From Tritrichomonas musculus (lineage: Eukaryota > Parabasalia > Tritrichomonadida > Tritrichomonadidae): 64,000 bases of DNA. Location of the stretch: positions 6,200,001-6,264,000 of the forward strand of contig JAPFFF010000002.1 of assembly GCA_039105265.1 (NCBI GenBank), written 5' to 3'. Positions within the stretch are counted from its first letter, which is position 1. Each line of letters opens with the position of its first letter. A model generated the notes under the pieces. It saw nothing but the letters and a program-made list of their open reading frames with translations. It was not told where the DNA came from and did no database searches. Of this stretch, positions 46,316-57,101 are shown one piece after another. The position numbers and the translations under genes are program-made.

Positions 46316-46950
46316 AAAAAAAAAGCATCTGTTTGAATCAACTAGCAAATATTTGTAAATAAGAGGAAATTCAAATATATGATATCAAAATTTGAAATAA
46401 TTCAATAAAACACGCTATAATAACATACTAATTCTTATTTTTAATTTTTAAATTCAGAATCTGTGATTTTGAATGAAGTGCAAAAAAATAAGCTAGGAAA
46501 AAAATTAAGCATCATTATAAATTAAAATTATAAATTAAGCCTACTAAATTAACTCCATGGCTTTTCAATTAGTAAAAAAAAAAAGCATCTGTTTGAATCA
46601 GCTAGCAAATATTTGTAAATAAGAGGAAATTCAAATATATGATATCAAAATTTGAAATAATTCAATAAAACACGCTATAATAACATACTAATTCTTATTT
46701 TTAAAATTTTAAATTCAGAATCTGTAATTTTGAATGAAGTGCAAAAAAATAAGCTAGGAAAAAAATTAAGCATCATTATAAATTAAAATTATAAATTAAG
46801 CCTACTAAATTAACTCCATGGCTTTTCAATTAGTAAAAAAAAAATAAGCATCTGTTTGAATCAGCTAGCAAATATTTGCAAATAAGAGGAAATTCAAATA
46901 TATGATATCAAAATTTGAAATAATTCAATAAAACACGCTATAATAACATA
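46316..46950. repeat. 260-bp tandem repeat (about 2.5 copies) downstream of the transposase
   Basis: The word GCATCTGTTTGAATCA recurs at 46325, 46585 and 46848, giving periods of 260 and 263 bp. The units differ by a handful of bases and A-run lengths. The last unit is cut short. Confidence 0.85.
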
Positions 46951-47116
46951 TTAAATCACAGATTCTGAATTTCTGTGAATGTTGTGAAATAAAACCAACT
47001 GTAAATTATCAACAAAATAAAGCAATCATAAAATAAGTTTGCTAAATGCGATAAATGATCCTTTATGCTCCTTCTTTTCCTTGCTGACTGTAAAACTATA
47101 TTATTGATTACAGTCA

Positions 47117-47316
47117 ATATTTTCAGAAAAAGTATAGAATTTTTTTCTTAACATCATTGAAAAAATTTAAAACATAAATATCTTTATAGTATTTAAATTT
47201 ATTTTTAAATAAATAAAATATATAGATTAACAAAAATTATTTACAATATATATTTTAATATATTTAGTAAACATTAAATATTGATTGAATAACACTCAAG
47301 TATACTGCACCCTTAA
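47117..47316. repeat. Kolobok-like element, right end (about 200 bp)
   Basis: Ends CTGCACCCTTAA and is homologous to 42317-42517. The outer TTAA (47313-47316) is the presumed target duplication. Confidence 0.6.
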
Positions 47317-48026
47317 ATATTTTTTTTTGGAAATAAAATAGGAACGATCATTTTATATTCAATTTTATCATACTTAAAAACAGAATTAAAAGATAGATTA
47401 AAGAAATTTTATGGCGTTTTACACATTATTATGTTAATATATACACGAGTTTTGTTTTTAACTGTTCAATATGAAACATAGAGTATGTTATTGTGTTTTT
47501 AATATGATATTACAAAAATATTGTTTTCATCCAAAATTACTCAATAAAATCTTCAATTTATTGACAATTATGCATTTTTTATGATTTTTAATATGAAAAT
47601 TGATGATGATGTATATTTTGAAAAAACTCTTGCATTAATGAAAAAATCACTTTATTTATGATTATTAGTGATTATTATATCGAATTTGAAAAGAAATTTT
47701 CTTTTTGTTTTATCCAGGATATAATTTAAAAAAGATATTATGTAATCGGTGAAATATCAATTATAAAGTATCTTTTTAATAACATCTGTCAAAATATATT
47801 AAATTGGCAAAAGATTGTTCAGATGTAATTAATATTTGCTTCTGATTTAAATGTTTTTCATCAACAAAAATACTGGAAATTGAATGCAAAATAATCGTTC
47901 ACTATTTTATTTCCAAAAAAAACTATTTTATTTCCAAAAATATTTTAGCGGTTTTATAAACCATTCAAATCATGCTATTTTATTTCCAAAAAATTCTAAT
48001 CTATTTCCGATTACATCTACAGCTGT
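47317..48026. repeat. GGAAATAAAATAG terminal-repeat cluster
   Basis: GGAAATAAAATAG occurs forward at 47329 and in reverse at 47902, 47923 and 47975. The 47321 and 47922 ends form inverted repeats of about 30 bp that also share GAACGAT, suggesting a 600-bp MITE. The 47975-48026 copy (with AGATTAG and ACAGCTGT beyond it) is the inverse of 39342-39386, 8.7 kb to the left. No ORF inside. Confidence 0.5.
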
Positions 48027-49002
48027 AGATGAAAATTATAAAAATAAATAAATATTATATTTTATGACTAAATATATAAAAAAAGCATTTATCATAAAAT
48101 TTTCCAAATTAAATAGAAGGTATTTTTCATTTTCCACGATAAGACAAACTATAATTGAGAGGTCTGTTTCGTTTAAATTTATGCTGTAATTATTTTGTTT
48201 AAATAAATATAAAAATTACCTTAAAAACAAAGTATTTGGTGCTCTTTTTTAATTTTTTTAGAAATAAAAATTTGAATTGTTTATTTTCTCATATTTAATT
48301 TTTAAAATCAATGTAATATTACTCGTAGCGAACCAAATTAAACAATTATACATTAATTAATGTATATAAAGAACGTGTGAAACTCGTACGTTTAAAGACG
48401 TTATTTTTTATAATGAAGTTTTCTACCTAATAAAAATAAGTTAGCTAACTAACATTTACATAAACAAAAAAAATAGATATTTATGAAATTGAAAATAAGA
48501 ATATTTCTAACAAAAAATTTTTATAGACCTTGAAAATTGCGAAAAAATGATTGAAATATTTACAAGAAAATTCAATAAATATCGTCATTTTCGTTCTGAA
48601 AATAAAACAACTTAATAAATCGATTTTTTGCCGATTATTTGAATTAGCTACAAATTTATATTAATTAATACATATATATGAATATACAAATAAATTAATA
48701 TTAGATTTTTATACATAACAATTTTTTATATTTTTATTTTAAAAAAAATAAATTTTATTTGAAATTATAGCATACAATTTTAATAGGTGCAAAGTGGTAA
48801 ACTCAAAAACCATATATATTTGACCATAACAGTTTTAAATTGACTATTAATATATTTATATTAAAATCTTTAAAATTTTAAAAGTTATGCAATATAATAT
48901 ATATTAAATATTATTCTTTATTTATTCTAGTATTTATATTTTAAATGCTATTTCCAGAAACCATTCCTGGTAAACTTTTTAAGCCAGAAGTTGAATTATA
49001 TC
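48027..49002. other. AT-rich DNA, no gene seen
   Basis: No ORF or RNA gene. GAGAGGTCTGTTTC near 48158 resembles GAGGGGTCTGTTTC near 42592, so a further diverged repeat may be present. Confidence 0.4.
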
Positions 49003-49440
49003 TTAAATTGGCTTTTGAATTGTATGTTTTCTTTTCGTTAACATAAAAAAATGGATAAAATTAATTATATCCTCATCCTGCATGTTAAGATCAGCACCTA
49101 TCGACTCGTTGACGATATTCTTTAATTTATAATTAAGTAAGGACCCAACTTTTTCATCAATTTTTATGCTTTCCACATGCAAGCATTTTGATAAAAGATG
49201 TAGCGATGAATTTGCTTTTATAAAATCTTCGACTTCTTTTTTGATTTTTTGATATTTAATTTGATAATCATTCAAAGTTGTTCTTAATAAAGTATTTTCT
49301 CTTTTTAAAGCAGATTTTGTTGCTTTTGTATCATTTTGTTATTTGGTTAAATCCTCTACCTTTTTGAGATAGCTCAAAAAAAATTTTATATGTTTATTTG
49401 GCAGAAGATACAATTTTTCAGACAATTTTATTATTTTGTT
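49003..49440 (-). pseudogene. Decayed coiled-coil gene fragment
   Basis: 49003-49275 is open from MNDYQIKYQKIKKEVEDF and continues upstream with coiled-coil-like sequence (SALKRENTLLRTTL) beyond an in-frame stop. Rich in K, E, L and I with heptad character. Beyond the stop at 49003 another frame carries LKSLPGMVSGNSI, which looks like a protein C-terminus. I read this as the 3' end of a broken long coiled-coil gene; the family is not recognised. Confidence 0.4.
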
Positions 49441-52369
49441 TCAAAAAATGAAAAAATAATATCTTAAAACGTTATGTACAATTTTTAAATATTAATAAAT
49501 AAATAATAATAATATAAATAATAGATAATGAAAAAATATGTTTTTATATCAAGTAATCGTATACATCCAAGTTTCCACCGTTCTGTATATAAATATCTCA
49601 ATTTGAAATAAATTGGTTAACCAAAGGTAGTTCTCGCACCTCTTATTAATTGGAAATTCTTCTCAATTTAAAAGACCGCTTACAAATATGTAGGCTACTC
49701 ATTTTTTTGAAATTAAAAAGTGCATTTTTTTCGATTAATTTTTAGAAATATTCAATAAATTTAAAATATGAAATTGTATACACAATGCATATTTATTTTA
49801 TCTTAATTAGAACACATAATATCTATTATTCACGAACTTTTTTTCTGCATCATTATTTCCAATATCACAAAATCAAGTTTATGTAATTGTGGTTTGGAAT
49901 AATTTTTAGATTGATATATAGGTATGTATAATAATATTTAAATTAAAATATGCTTCCGAAAAGGATTTCTTCCAAAAAAGTTGAAACAAATATTAAAATT
50001 GATATATCACAACTTACAATAGGCCTAGAGATATATTTTTGATATATTATATTCTCCATCGTCCAAGCTACAATTTGATATCATTTGTTTATTTCTAACT
50101 CTAAAGATAAAGTTTAGTTGAGAATTTATATTGAAAAAGTTGAATTAATAAACGGAATGATTCAATTTCCTATGACGCCAAATGAAATAATAAACGGTCA
50201 AGTGTAAAATTTCCCAATAAAAATTACATATTTAAACTATAAATATATCATAGATAATTGATTAAAAATTATTAAATCAAAAGAATGAAAATTCATTGAT
50301 TTTTCATTCAATTCCTATTGAAATTATAAAAATACCATTCAATTTTTTTCAAATTAAAAAAGTCGATTTTAAACTTTATCTTTTATATTTGAAAAATATT
50401 TCCTATCAATTATTATTTAATTATATATGCTTTATTTAAATATACCAAAAAAATAAAAAACTTGTAGAAAGCCTACACATGCTTACAATAAACAATTTGT
50501 TTTTCAATATCTACTTAATTTTTTGGAATCTATTTTATAAAATATAACAATATTTAAAATAATTAAAACAATGCATATGCTTATATACAAAATTATGATA
50601 ATCATACTTCAAATATAAAAAAGATATTTGCTTCAAAGAAAAAAAATCAAAAAATGCTTCTGTTATGATCTTTTCAATTGCTTCCAAAAATAATTATTCA
50701 TAAAATACAACGTGATATCTTATATTGATCTAGCTTAACTTCATTTTTAAATACTTTGAAAAAGTTTTAAAAAGTATTGAAAAAGTGGATTTTAAATGAA
50801 GCACAACTCTGTGTAGAAGCAAAATTAACATATAAAACCTATATAATTTTGAATCTATATATTGTGAAGTTTAATATAACAGAAAGCTTTTTTTTTGGCC
50901 CTCACCCTTAAAATTTCCCATTTTTAATAATTTATAAAGTGTTCATAAATGCTCATTATAAAGATATAAAATTAAATATAAAGCAGAATCACTCAAATTA
51001 ATTTGATTATCTTTAATTTTAAAAGATTAAAAGTTCTAATAACAATGATATCGGCTAAAAGTTGGAACATACATAATTATATACATTGAAATAATAAAAT
51101 AATTATGGTGACCAATATAGGCTAAAATGCTGGCCAAAAATAATCAATAAATATCATTAATTATGTTTTTAATATATATGTATATTAATATTATTCTCAT
51201 TTTATATCTATTTAATTATATTTTCCCCTTAATTTAATAAATTAAATGAGATAAAACTATATTAAATGTCATATTATTTGATAGTTTTTTTATCGTTTTT
51301 ATCAGAAATAATTATTTTCCAAAAGTAATATATCTTCTTAAAAGTCTTTAGTGTTAAATAAATAAACCTATTTATAATATATACTAATTATAAATACAAA
51401 TTAAATAAATATAAAAATAAAAAATATATTTATAATCTTTGCAATTGGAGAACATTTTTCTCACAATTTTTAAATAATTCGTTGCTTCTAGCTAATAGAT
51501 CGTTTCTTTCTAACTTGCTCGCTAATTTCAGAATGAGATCATATTTGAAAAAGGATAATAATTCTGATTAAGCTAAACAATTGATAAAGGCAAAATTCAA
51601 ATCGTTATGTTCTCATAAAATTTACAAATTTTCATTAGTACATATGTGATTTCATTATCTTTTTAATTAAATTAAAAGTACAAATTATGCTTTAAAAAAG
51701 ACCACTTTTTTAAATGGTTTCTAAAAAAATAAAAATATTGTTGACACATCCATTTTAACAACTAAAATCACATAGTAATTTGATTAATCAAATATTCAAT
51801 ATTTCGATACATGTATCAGACCATAATTTATTTTTTTTGCATTTCTCATAGAAAGCATTTTATTATTTTAACCAAAATCATTTTATTATTATAATTTATC
51901 CTTACAAACACGCAAAAAAAGAAAAATGTCAACATGATTTCAATTATTCAAAAAATTGAATCTTCTCTATGAATTTGTTTCCTCAAAAATACAAATTTTA
52001 TAAAATGAACAGATAATAATAATAACTTAATAAAACAAAAAAATAAAATAAAAACTATATGTATCAAAAAACGTTTATCATTACATAACATATAAAAAAA
52101 AACGTTTATTTTTACTTAACATTTTATAATAGAAGGACGTTTATTAGTTTTATGTAGAACTTTTTCTAAAAAGAGTTTATTTTTTGAATGAATAAAATTT
52201 CACTTTGAATACTTGCTTTGATATTTATATCATATTTTTTCTTTCCTTTTTTATAATTAATTACTAAAATAATTTATTCTAACAACTAACCTTGATTTAT
52301 ATAATATCATAAATTTTCACAAATTTTTGAAAAAATAATCGTTATTATTATTTCGATTTTTCCTCTACA
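49441..52369. other. Long AT-rich gene-free region
   Basis: No credible ORF or RNA gene. CTCACCCTTAA ends at 50911 and could be the right end of a Kolobok-type element. Three ACGTTTAT boxes (52071, 52102, 52137) about 30-37 bp apart precede the ankyrin gene. Confidence 0.45.
52071..52145 (+). promoter_or_regulatory. Three ACGTTTAT boxes upstream of the ankyrin-LRR gene
   Basis: ACGTTTATCA at 52071, AACGTTTATT at 52101 and GGACGTTTATTAG at 52135, spaced like the paired boxes upstream of the C2 gene. They lie about 230-300 nt before the ATG. Confidence 0.45.
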
Positions 52370-53503
52370 ATGGATTTTCATAATTATTTAAATGGAAAGA
52401 AAGAATTACAAAGCTGCCTCTTACGATTTCTTGATCAAGATGGTATAAATGATGAAGATTTTGATAGCTTAATCAAATTAATAGATGAACAAAACATTCG
52501 CGGAAGTAGATCTGAAATAAAGGACTTCTTTTATTTGATAAGCAAAATTTCAACTTATCACCATAGAACGCCCGATTTTGCAAATAAAATAGATAAAATA
52601 CTCTCAAGCTTCTTGAAAGAATTGAAAGAGAACTTCTCAAATGTTGAAATTTTCAATATTTTCAAGCGAAACAAACGTGTACTTCTATTTCTTATTCAAA
52701 ACGACTCATTTACAATTGATGAATCCATTGCAAGTACAATGTTAAAGCTTAAATATCGTAAACTCAAATATCCACATTATTTTTATCCCGAAATTAAATC
52801 ATTTATTACAGATGAAAAACAACAGAGAGATATACAAAAGGAAGTAGACAAGCAAACCAATGGAGGATCAGATATTTTTGAACAAAAACGAAAAACTGGC
52901 GAAAACGACAACAAAATATGCGAAATAATTCGGAATGACTCAATTGATGATTTCACATCACATGTCACACAAAACAAGCTCTCATTATATTCGACAATAG
53001 AGCATTCAATATTTGAGACGAGTCCACTATTAGTTAAAGGCGAGCCAACGCTTCTTGATTATGCCGCTTTTTACGGTTCCATTCAAATTTTCAACTTTTT
53101 GAAGGACAACAGTAAAATAACCGCCGATTCATGGATTTATGGCATTCATGGTCAAAACCTTGAAATAATTCAATCATTTGAATCACATCACATTCGGCCA
53201 CGTGATGTGACATACACAAATTGTTTGAGAGAGTCATTCAAATGCCATCACAACGAGATTGCCGCGTACATCAAAGAAAAGTTACTTGATGTCAGAGAAG
53301 CTAGGGTGCACCAAGTATATTGCGAGTGCATCAAGTTCTATGATTACAACAATTTCCCAGAAGATTTGAATGACCAGGTCGCTTTCATTTACTTGTGCCA
53401 AGCTGACAACGCAAAACTTGTTGACGAACTTCTCAAATTACAGAAAAAGAATTTCAAAATTAATGAAAAAATTGAAAACATAATTCAAAATAATTTTTTT
53501 TAA
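52370..53503 (+). CDS. Ankyrin-family protein (DUF3447-like), N-terminal part
   Basis: 377 aa from ATG 52370. The layout is that of the large trichomonad ankyrin family: a helical N-terminus (DFFYLISKISTYHHR, NKRVLLFLIQ), a charged linker, then a DUF3447-like unit with PTLLDYAAFYGSIQIFNFL and further helical pairs. These proteins form binding scaffolds; the partner is unknown. The frame stops at TAA 53501-53503, just where an AT-rich minisatellite begins. Three further ankyrin units and an LRR array follow downstream on the same strand. It may be a complete short protein or the 5' part of a longer gene interrupted by these blocks. Confidence 0.75.
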   Translation: MDFHNYLNGKKELQSCLLRFLDQDGINDEDFDSLIKLIDEQNIRGSRSEIKDFFYLISKISTYHHRTPDFANKIDKILSSFLKELKENFSNVEIFNIFKRNKRVLLFLIQNDSFTIDESIASTMLKLKYRKLKYPHYFYPEIKSFITDEKQQRDIQKEVDKQTNGGSDIFEQKRKTGENDNKICEIIRNDSIDDFTSHVTQNKLSLYSTIEHSIFETSPLLVKGEPTLLDYAAFYGSIQIFNFLKDNSKITADSWIYGIHGQNLEIIQSFESHHIRPRDVTYTNCLRESFKCHHNEIAAYIKEKLLDVREARVHQVYCECIKFYDYNNFPEDLNDQVAFIYLCQADNAKLVDELLKLQKKNFKINEKIENIIQNNFF

Positions 53504-54287
53504 TACAGTTTTAAATTTATTTTTTTCCTCTAATGGAGTTTCAATTTATCTTTCGTTTGAATAAGATTTCAATTGAATTCTTTGAAAATAAAATTTCGAA
53601 GAAACTTTTTCAATAAGATTTTTTTTAAAATTTTTTATGAAAATGCTTTGAATGTTGCTGCATTTAAAGGTAACGCTGATGTTGTTGCTCTTTTATTAGA
53701 ACGTCCTGGAATTAATGTTAATGCAATAACCGTTTTAAAGCTGACTTTTTTTTATGTCATTTCACTTTTTATTTTTCTGATGAAATTTTTAATTAATTTT
53801 TTAAATAACATTTCTTTTCTTTTTTTTAAATACAATTTCAATTATCTTTTATTTAATGGAATTTTAAATCTTGCTTTTATTAATGACATTTTTAATTGTT
53901 TTTTTCTCATAAAATTTTGAATTGATTTTTTTTTAATTCAATTTCTATTCAAAAATTCAAATAAAATTCACAATAACCGTTTTTTTAAATACAATTTTTT
54001 TAAAAGTTTTAATGAAATTTTAAATTTACCAATTTTAATAAATCAGCTTTATACCTTGCAATTGAAAGAAGCCATTTGAATGTTGTCAAACTTTTATTGA
54101 AACATCCAGAAATAGAAGTCAATGCAGAATCAATTTTAAAAAAAATGCTTTTATTTTTAATTTCGTTCCATAAATAATTTTTTTTAAATGACGTTTCAAA
54201 TCCACTTTTTGAATAAAATTCAAAGCATCATTCAATTTTCATAAGATTACAACACCACTTTTTCAAATAAAATTCAAAATCAAGTAA
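53504..54287 (+). pseudogene. Ankyrin units interspersed with AT-rich minisatellite
   Basis: Two single ankyrin repeats are readable: ENALNVAAFKGNADVVALLL, continuing ERPGINVNAIT (53637-53730, frame of the upstream gene), and ALYLAIERSHLNVVKLLLK, continuing HPEIEVNAES (54046-54138, another frame). They are separated by blocks at about 53495-53636, 53729-54041 and 54139-54287, built of degenerate units of about 28-30 bp resembling TTTTTGAATAAAATTTCAA. Each block lies at the boundary of an ankyrin unit. No GT-AG pair consistent with trichomonad introns was found. Insertion into a now broken gene is the simpler reading. Confidence 0.55.
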
Positions 54288-54968
54288 ATTTACAAGACAC
54301 CACTGAGCATTGCTGCCGACAAAGGAAACCAAGAAATCTTCAATCAGCTTCTCAAGCATCCGAACATTTTACTTGGCGACTGTGTTTTTCTTGGCTGCAC
54401 CGGATTGAAAGAGATAACGATACCATCGACGATCACAGCGATTGGCAAATTTGCCTTTAGCAACTGCACGTCACTTGTTAAAGTCATTTTCCCATCGTCT
54501 GTTACGTCGATTGACATGTATGCCTTCAAGGGATGCACTGCACTTGAGACTATTTCGATCCCATCAACAGTTTCATCCATTGGCGGTTATGCATTTGAAG
54601 AGTGCACATCACTTTTGAATATAACACTTCACTCGAATATCACCGTGATTGAGCCTTACTTGTTCTCAAAGTGCACAGCACTGAAAGAGATTTCGATACC
54701 TTCAACAGTGTCAACAATAAGCAAGTACGCTTTCAATTGCTGCTCATCAATCTCAAGAATAATGATTCCTTCTTCAGTGAAGTCTATCGGCACTTACGCA
54801 TTCACTTGCTGCACATCGTTGAGACAGTTGACAATTCCAGCATCCGTGAAGCAGGTTGGCTACTACGTGTTCGTCGATTGCACTTCATTGAGGCACCTCG
54901 TCCTCCCAAAGGACTTGGAGATAAACATGCTCGGCATCGATCCAAATGCAAAAGTTATCAGAAGCTAA
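54288..54968 (+). CDS. Ankyrin unit fused to BspA-type LRR array, C-terminal part
   Basis: Open from 54288 with no ATG at the start. It begins inside an ankyrin unit (KTPLSIAADKGNQEIFNQLL, then KHPNILLG) and passes directly into LRR_5 repeats (GLKEITIPSTITAIGKFAF, and so on): about eight units of 23 residues with the I-P-S-S-V-x-x-I signature, ending LVLPKDLEINMLGIDPN. Ankyrin-BspA fusions are a known trichomonad architecture. Codons here are richer in G and C than in the minisatellite blocks just upstream. The 5' context decides whether this is expressed as part of the 52370 gene or is a relic. Confidence 0.65.
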   Translation: MYKTPLSIAADKGNQEIFNQLLKHPNILLGDCVFLGCTGLKEITIPSTITAIGKFAFSNCTSLVKVIFPSSVTSIDMYAFKGCTALETISIPSTVSSIGGYAFEECTSLLNITLHSNITVIEPYLFSKCTALKEISIPSTVSTISKYAFNCCSSISRIMIPSSVKSIGTYAFTCCTSLRQLTIPASVKQVGYYVFVDCTSLRHLVLPKDLEINMLGIDPNAKVIRS

Positions 54969-56902
54969 AACAAAAAGAAACCAAAACATTCTAAGTTTCT
55001 TAAATAAAACCATTTTTATGGAAAAATCTTTTTTATATTTTAAATCTTGAAAATTTGATAAGAGAAACAGTTACAATTCAAAAAGCGAGAATATATCTTT
55101 TCAAATTAAAATTAATATATAAATACTTATCCAAAAGGATTTAAAAAAAAAAACGTGTTATATGAGATCAAATATTTCGTTTAAATTTATGGAGAGCACT
55201 ACAAGCATAAATGTAAACCATTCAAAATTGAAAAGATAAAACCAAATCATTCGTTTATTTAAAAAGAATATCATACACAAACAATATATACCACAAATAT
55301 ATATAAAATATCAATAAGAAAATTTTTTTTCTGATAAATTTTGAGATATTTTTATAATAAATATAGCAATTAAAAAAACTATTGAAAAAGTTTGCATTTT
55401 CGATAGAAATTTTAACACGAACTTTTACACTTTTTAGCATTCAATTATTTGAATTAAATTTTTACAAAGAGCCGAACTTTTGCAAAATTTTGCATTCAAT
55501 TTTTGGCACTTTTTTAGTAAAAATAAAAAATATACATAAAAAACAAGTTAAAAACATTACTTATAGCTTTTATTAATCGATTATTATTGTTTTATATTTC
55601 CTTTTAAAAAATTATCATACTTTCTTTATTTTTTCTATTATAATTAGCGTTAATAAAAGGTTTAGCCTCGTCTATATCTTCATAATGGTAAATATCTCTA
55701 AAAGTAATCACAAAATAGTCAATTTGTTAAACGAGAGGAAGATTATTCTTTTAAATATTTGATAGAGATTAATCAGTATTACTGCATAAAAGAAGGTCAT
55801 TATGGCATCATGATTACAAAATGAATACTTATTTTGCATGGCACTAGGAAATTGCATGGAGTTTATTCACAAATGTTGAAAAAAAATTTAAATCTTCATC
55901 ATCCAGTGCACATTAGGCTAATATGATGAAACCTAAGTAGTTATTATATATTAAAAATGCAATCAAATTGATAAAAGCGAGAAAACACTTGGAAACAAAC
56001 TATAAAAAATTTTTTTATGCTTGGCCTTGACGGTTATAAAAAATAAATCATTCAATTTTTTTGAATAGAAAATTTTGCAAAAGTTCGGAAAAAAATATTT
56101 ATCGCATTTTCAATTAGTTTTCATAATTAATACTGAAAAACTGTCCATAATTTTATAATTCTCTATACGATTTGAACAATTTTTTAATATGATATTTAAA
56201 TGGGGACTATTTCACCTAAGTACTCAATTTTTCACTTAAGTTATCAAAAATTGAAAAGGTAAAAAAAATAATATCTCCAATTGATAAAGAAAAAATATTT
56301 AGTATCATTTTTCCTCTCAAAAACATATCATTAAAAAATTCCAAAATGTTAAGCGCTGCAGCATTTATAGAGTAAGAAGCCGAAAAAAATATATATTAAT
56401 CGGGGTTCCGTGGAGATTACAATGACGCAATTTTTATCCCAAAATTCCTTTTTCAAATATAATATCTAATTTAATCGCAACAAACTCCACGAGAAAAAAG
56501 TTTGTAAGTACCAGGACATTGTAGACAATTGAGTTTTACGTCGAACTTTGCGATATAAAATGCTAATTCGTATATTTTTAGATCAGCGATTTATATCTAA
56601 TAATTTAATTTTCTTGGTTCATTGTTGAAATAGATAGAAAATCTCCTCGAATAATATTCTTTATCATTTTTTACATATTATACTAGCTTTAAACGTTATA
56701 AAAAACCCTCTGAATATATACGATTATTCTATAATATTCATAAACCAATCAGTAAATTGCTAACAAAAACATATTAAAATATATATATGTGAATCAATAT
56801 TAGAAAATATGTAAATCATTTTTTCTTATTTTATTTTTTTGATGTAGAAAAATGAAGATTATGATTAAATCAAAACTTATTATAAACGTATTTGGTATTA
56901 AA
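54969..56902. other. AT-rich DNA, no gene seen
   Basis: Only short ORFs without protein-like composition. No RNA gene or clear repeat recognised. Confidence 0.45.
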
Positions 56903-57101
56903 TCAAGATATATTACTGTATTTATTTAAAGTATTTTGATTTTTATATTATTTGGAATATATTTGAGTAGTATATAAATTGTTTTTACTAGAAAAATCTA
57001 TATCATATTTTGATATATCAACATTTTAAAATTATTTTTTTTTTTCTATAACTTATTTAAATTTTTCAATAATTATTTGTAATTTTGAGAAAAGTTTATA
57101 T
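56903..57101. repeat. 199-bp inverted repeat, left copy
   Basis: Reverse complement of 63802-64000, with no difference seen, including an 11-base T/A run. The repeat continues to the window edge on the right, so its true length is unknown. Confidence 0.9.

Larger units (their letters stand above)
44150..47316 (+). mobile_element. Kolobok-like DNA transposon, transposase-bearing part
   Basis: From the E insertion to the right end TATACTGCACCCTTAA. It holds a tandem promoter array (44581-44710), an intact transposase gene (44767-46110), a 260-bp tandem repeat (46316-46950) and the right terminal repeat (47117-47316). The remaining 632 bp of the left side, including the left end, lie in 41886-42517, flipped. 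Restored, the element would be about 3.8 kb without E. The TTAA at both ends is the target preferred by Kolobok and piggyBac; the transposase favours Kolobok. Confidence 0.6.

Noticed and set aside
53504-54287. AT-rich blocks between ankyrin units as ordinary spliceosomal introns
   Set aside because: No consistent GT...AG boundaries and no conserved trichomonad branch/3' motif; the blocks are made of a degenerate tandem unit. Not excluded without transcript data.
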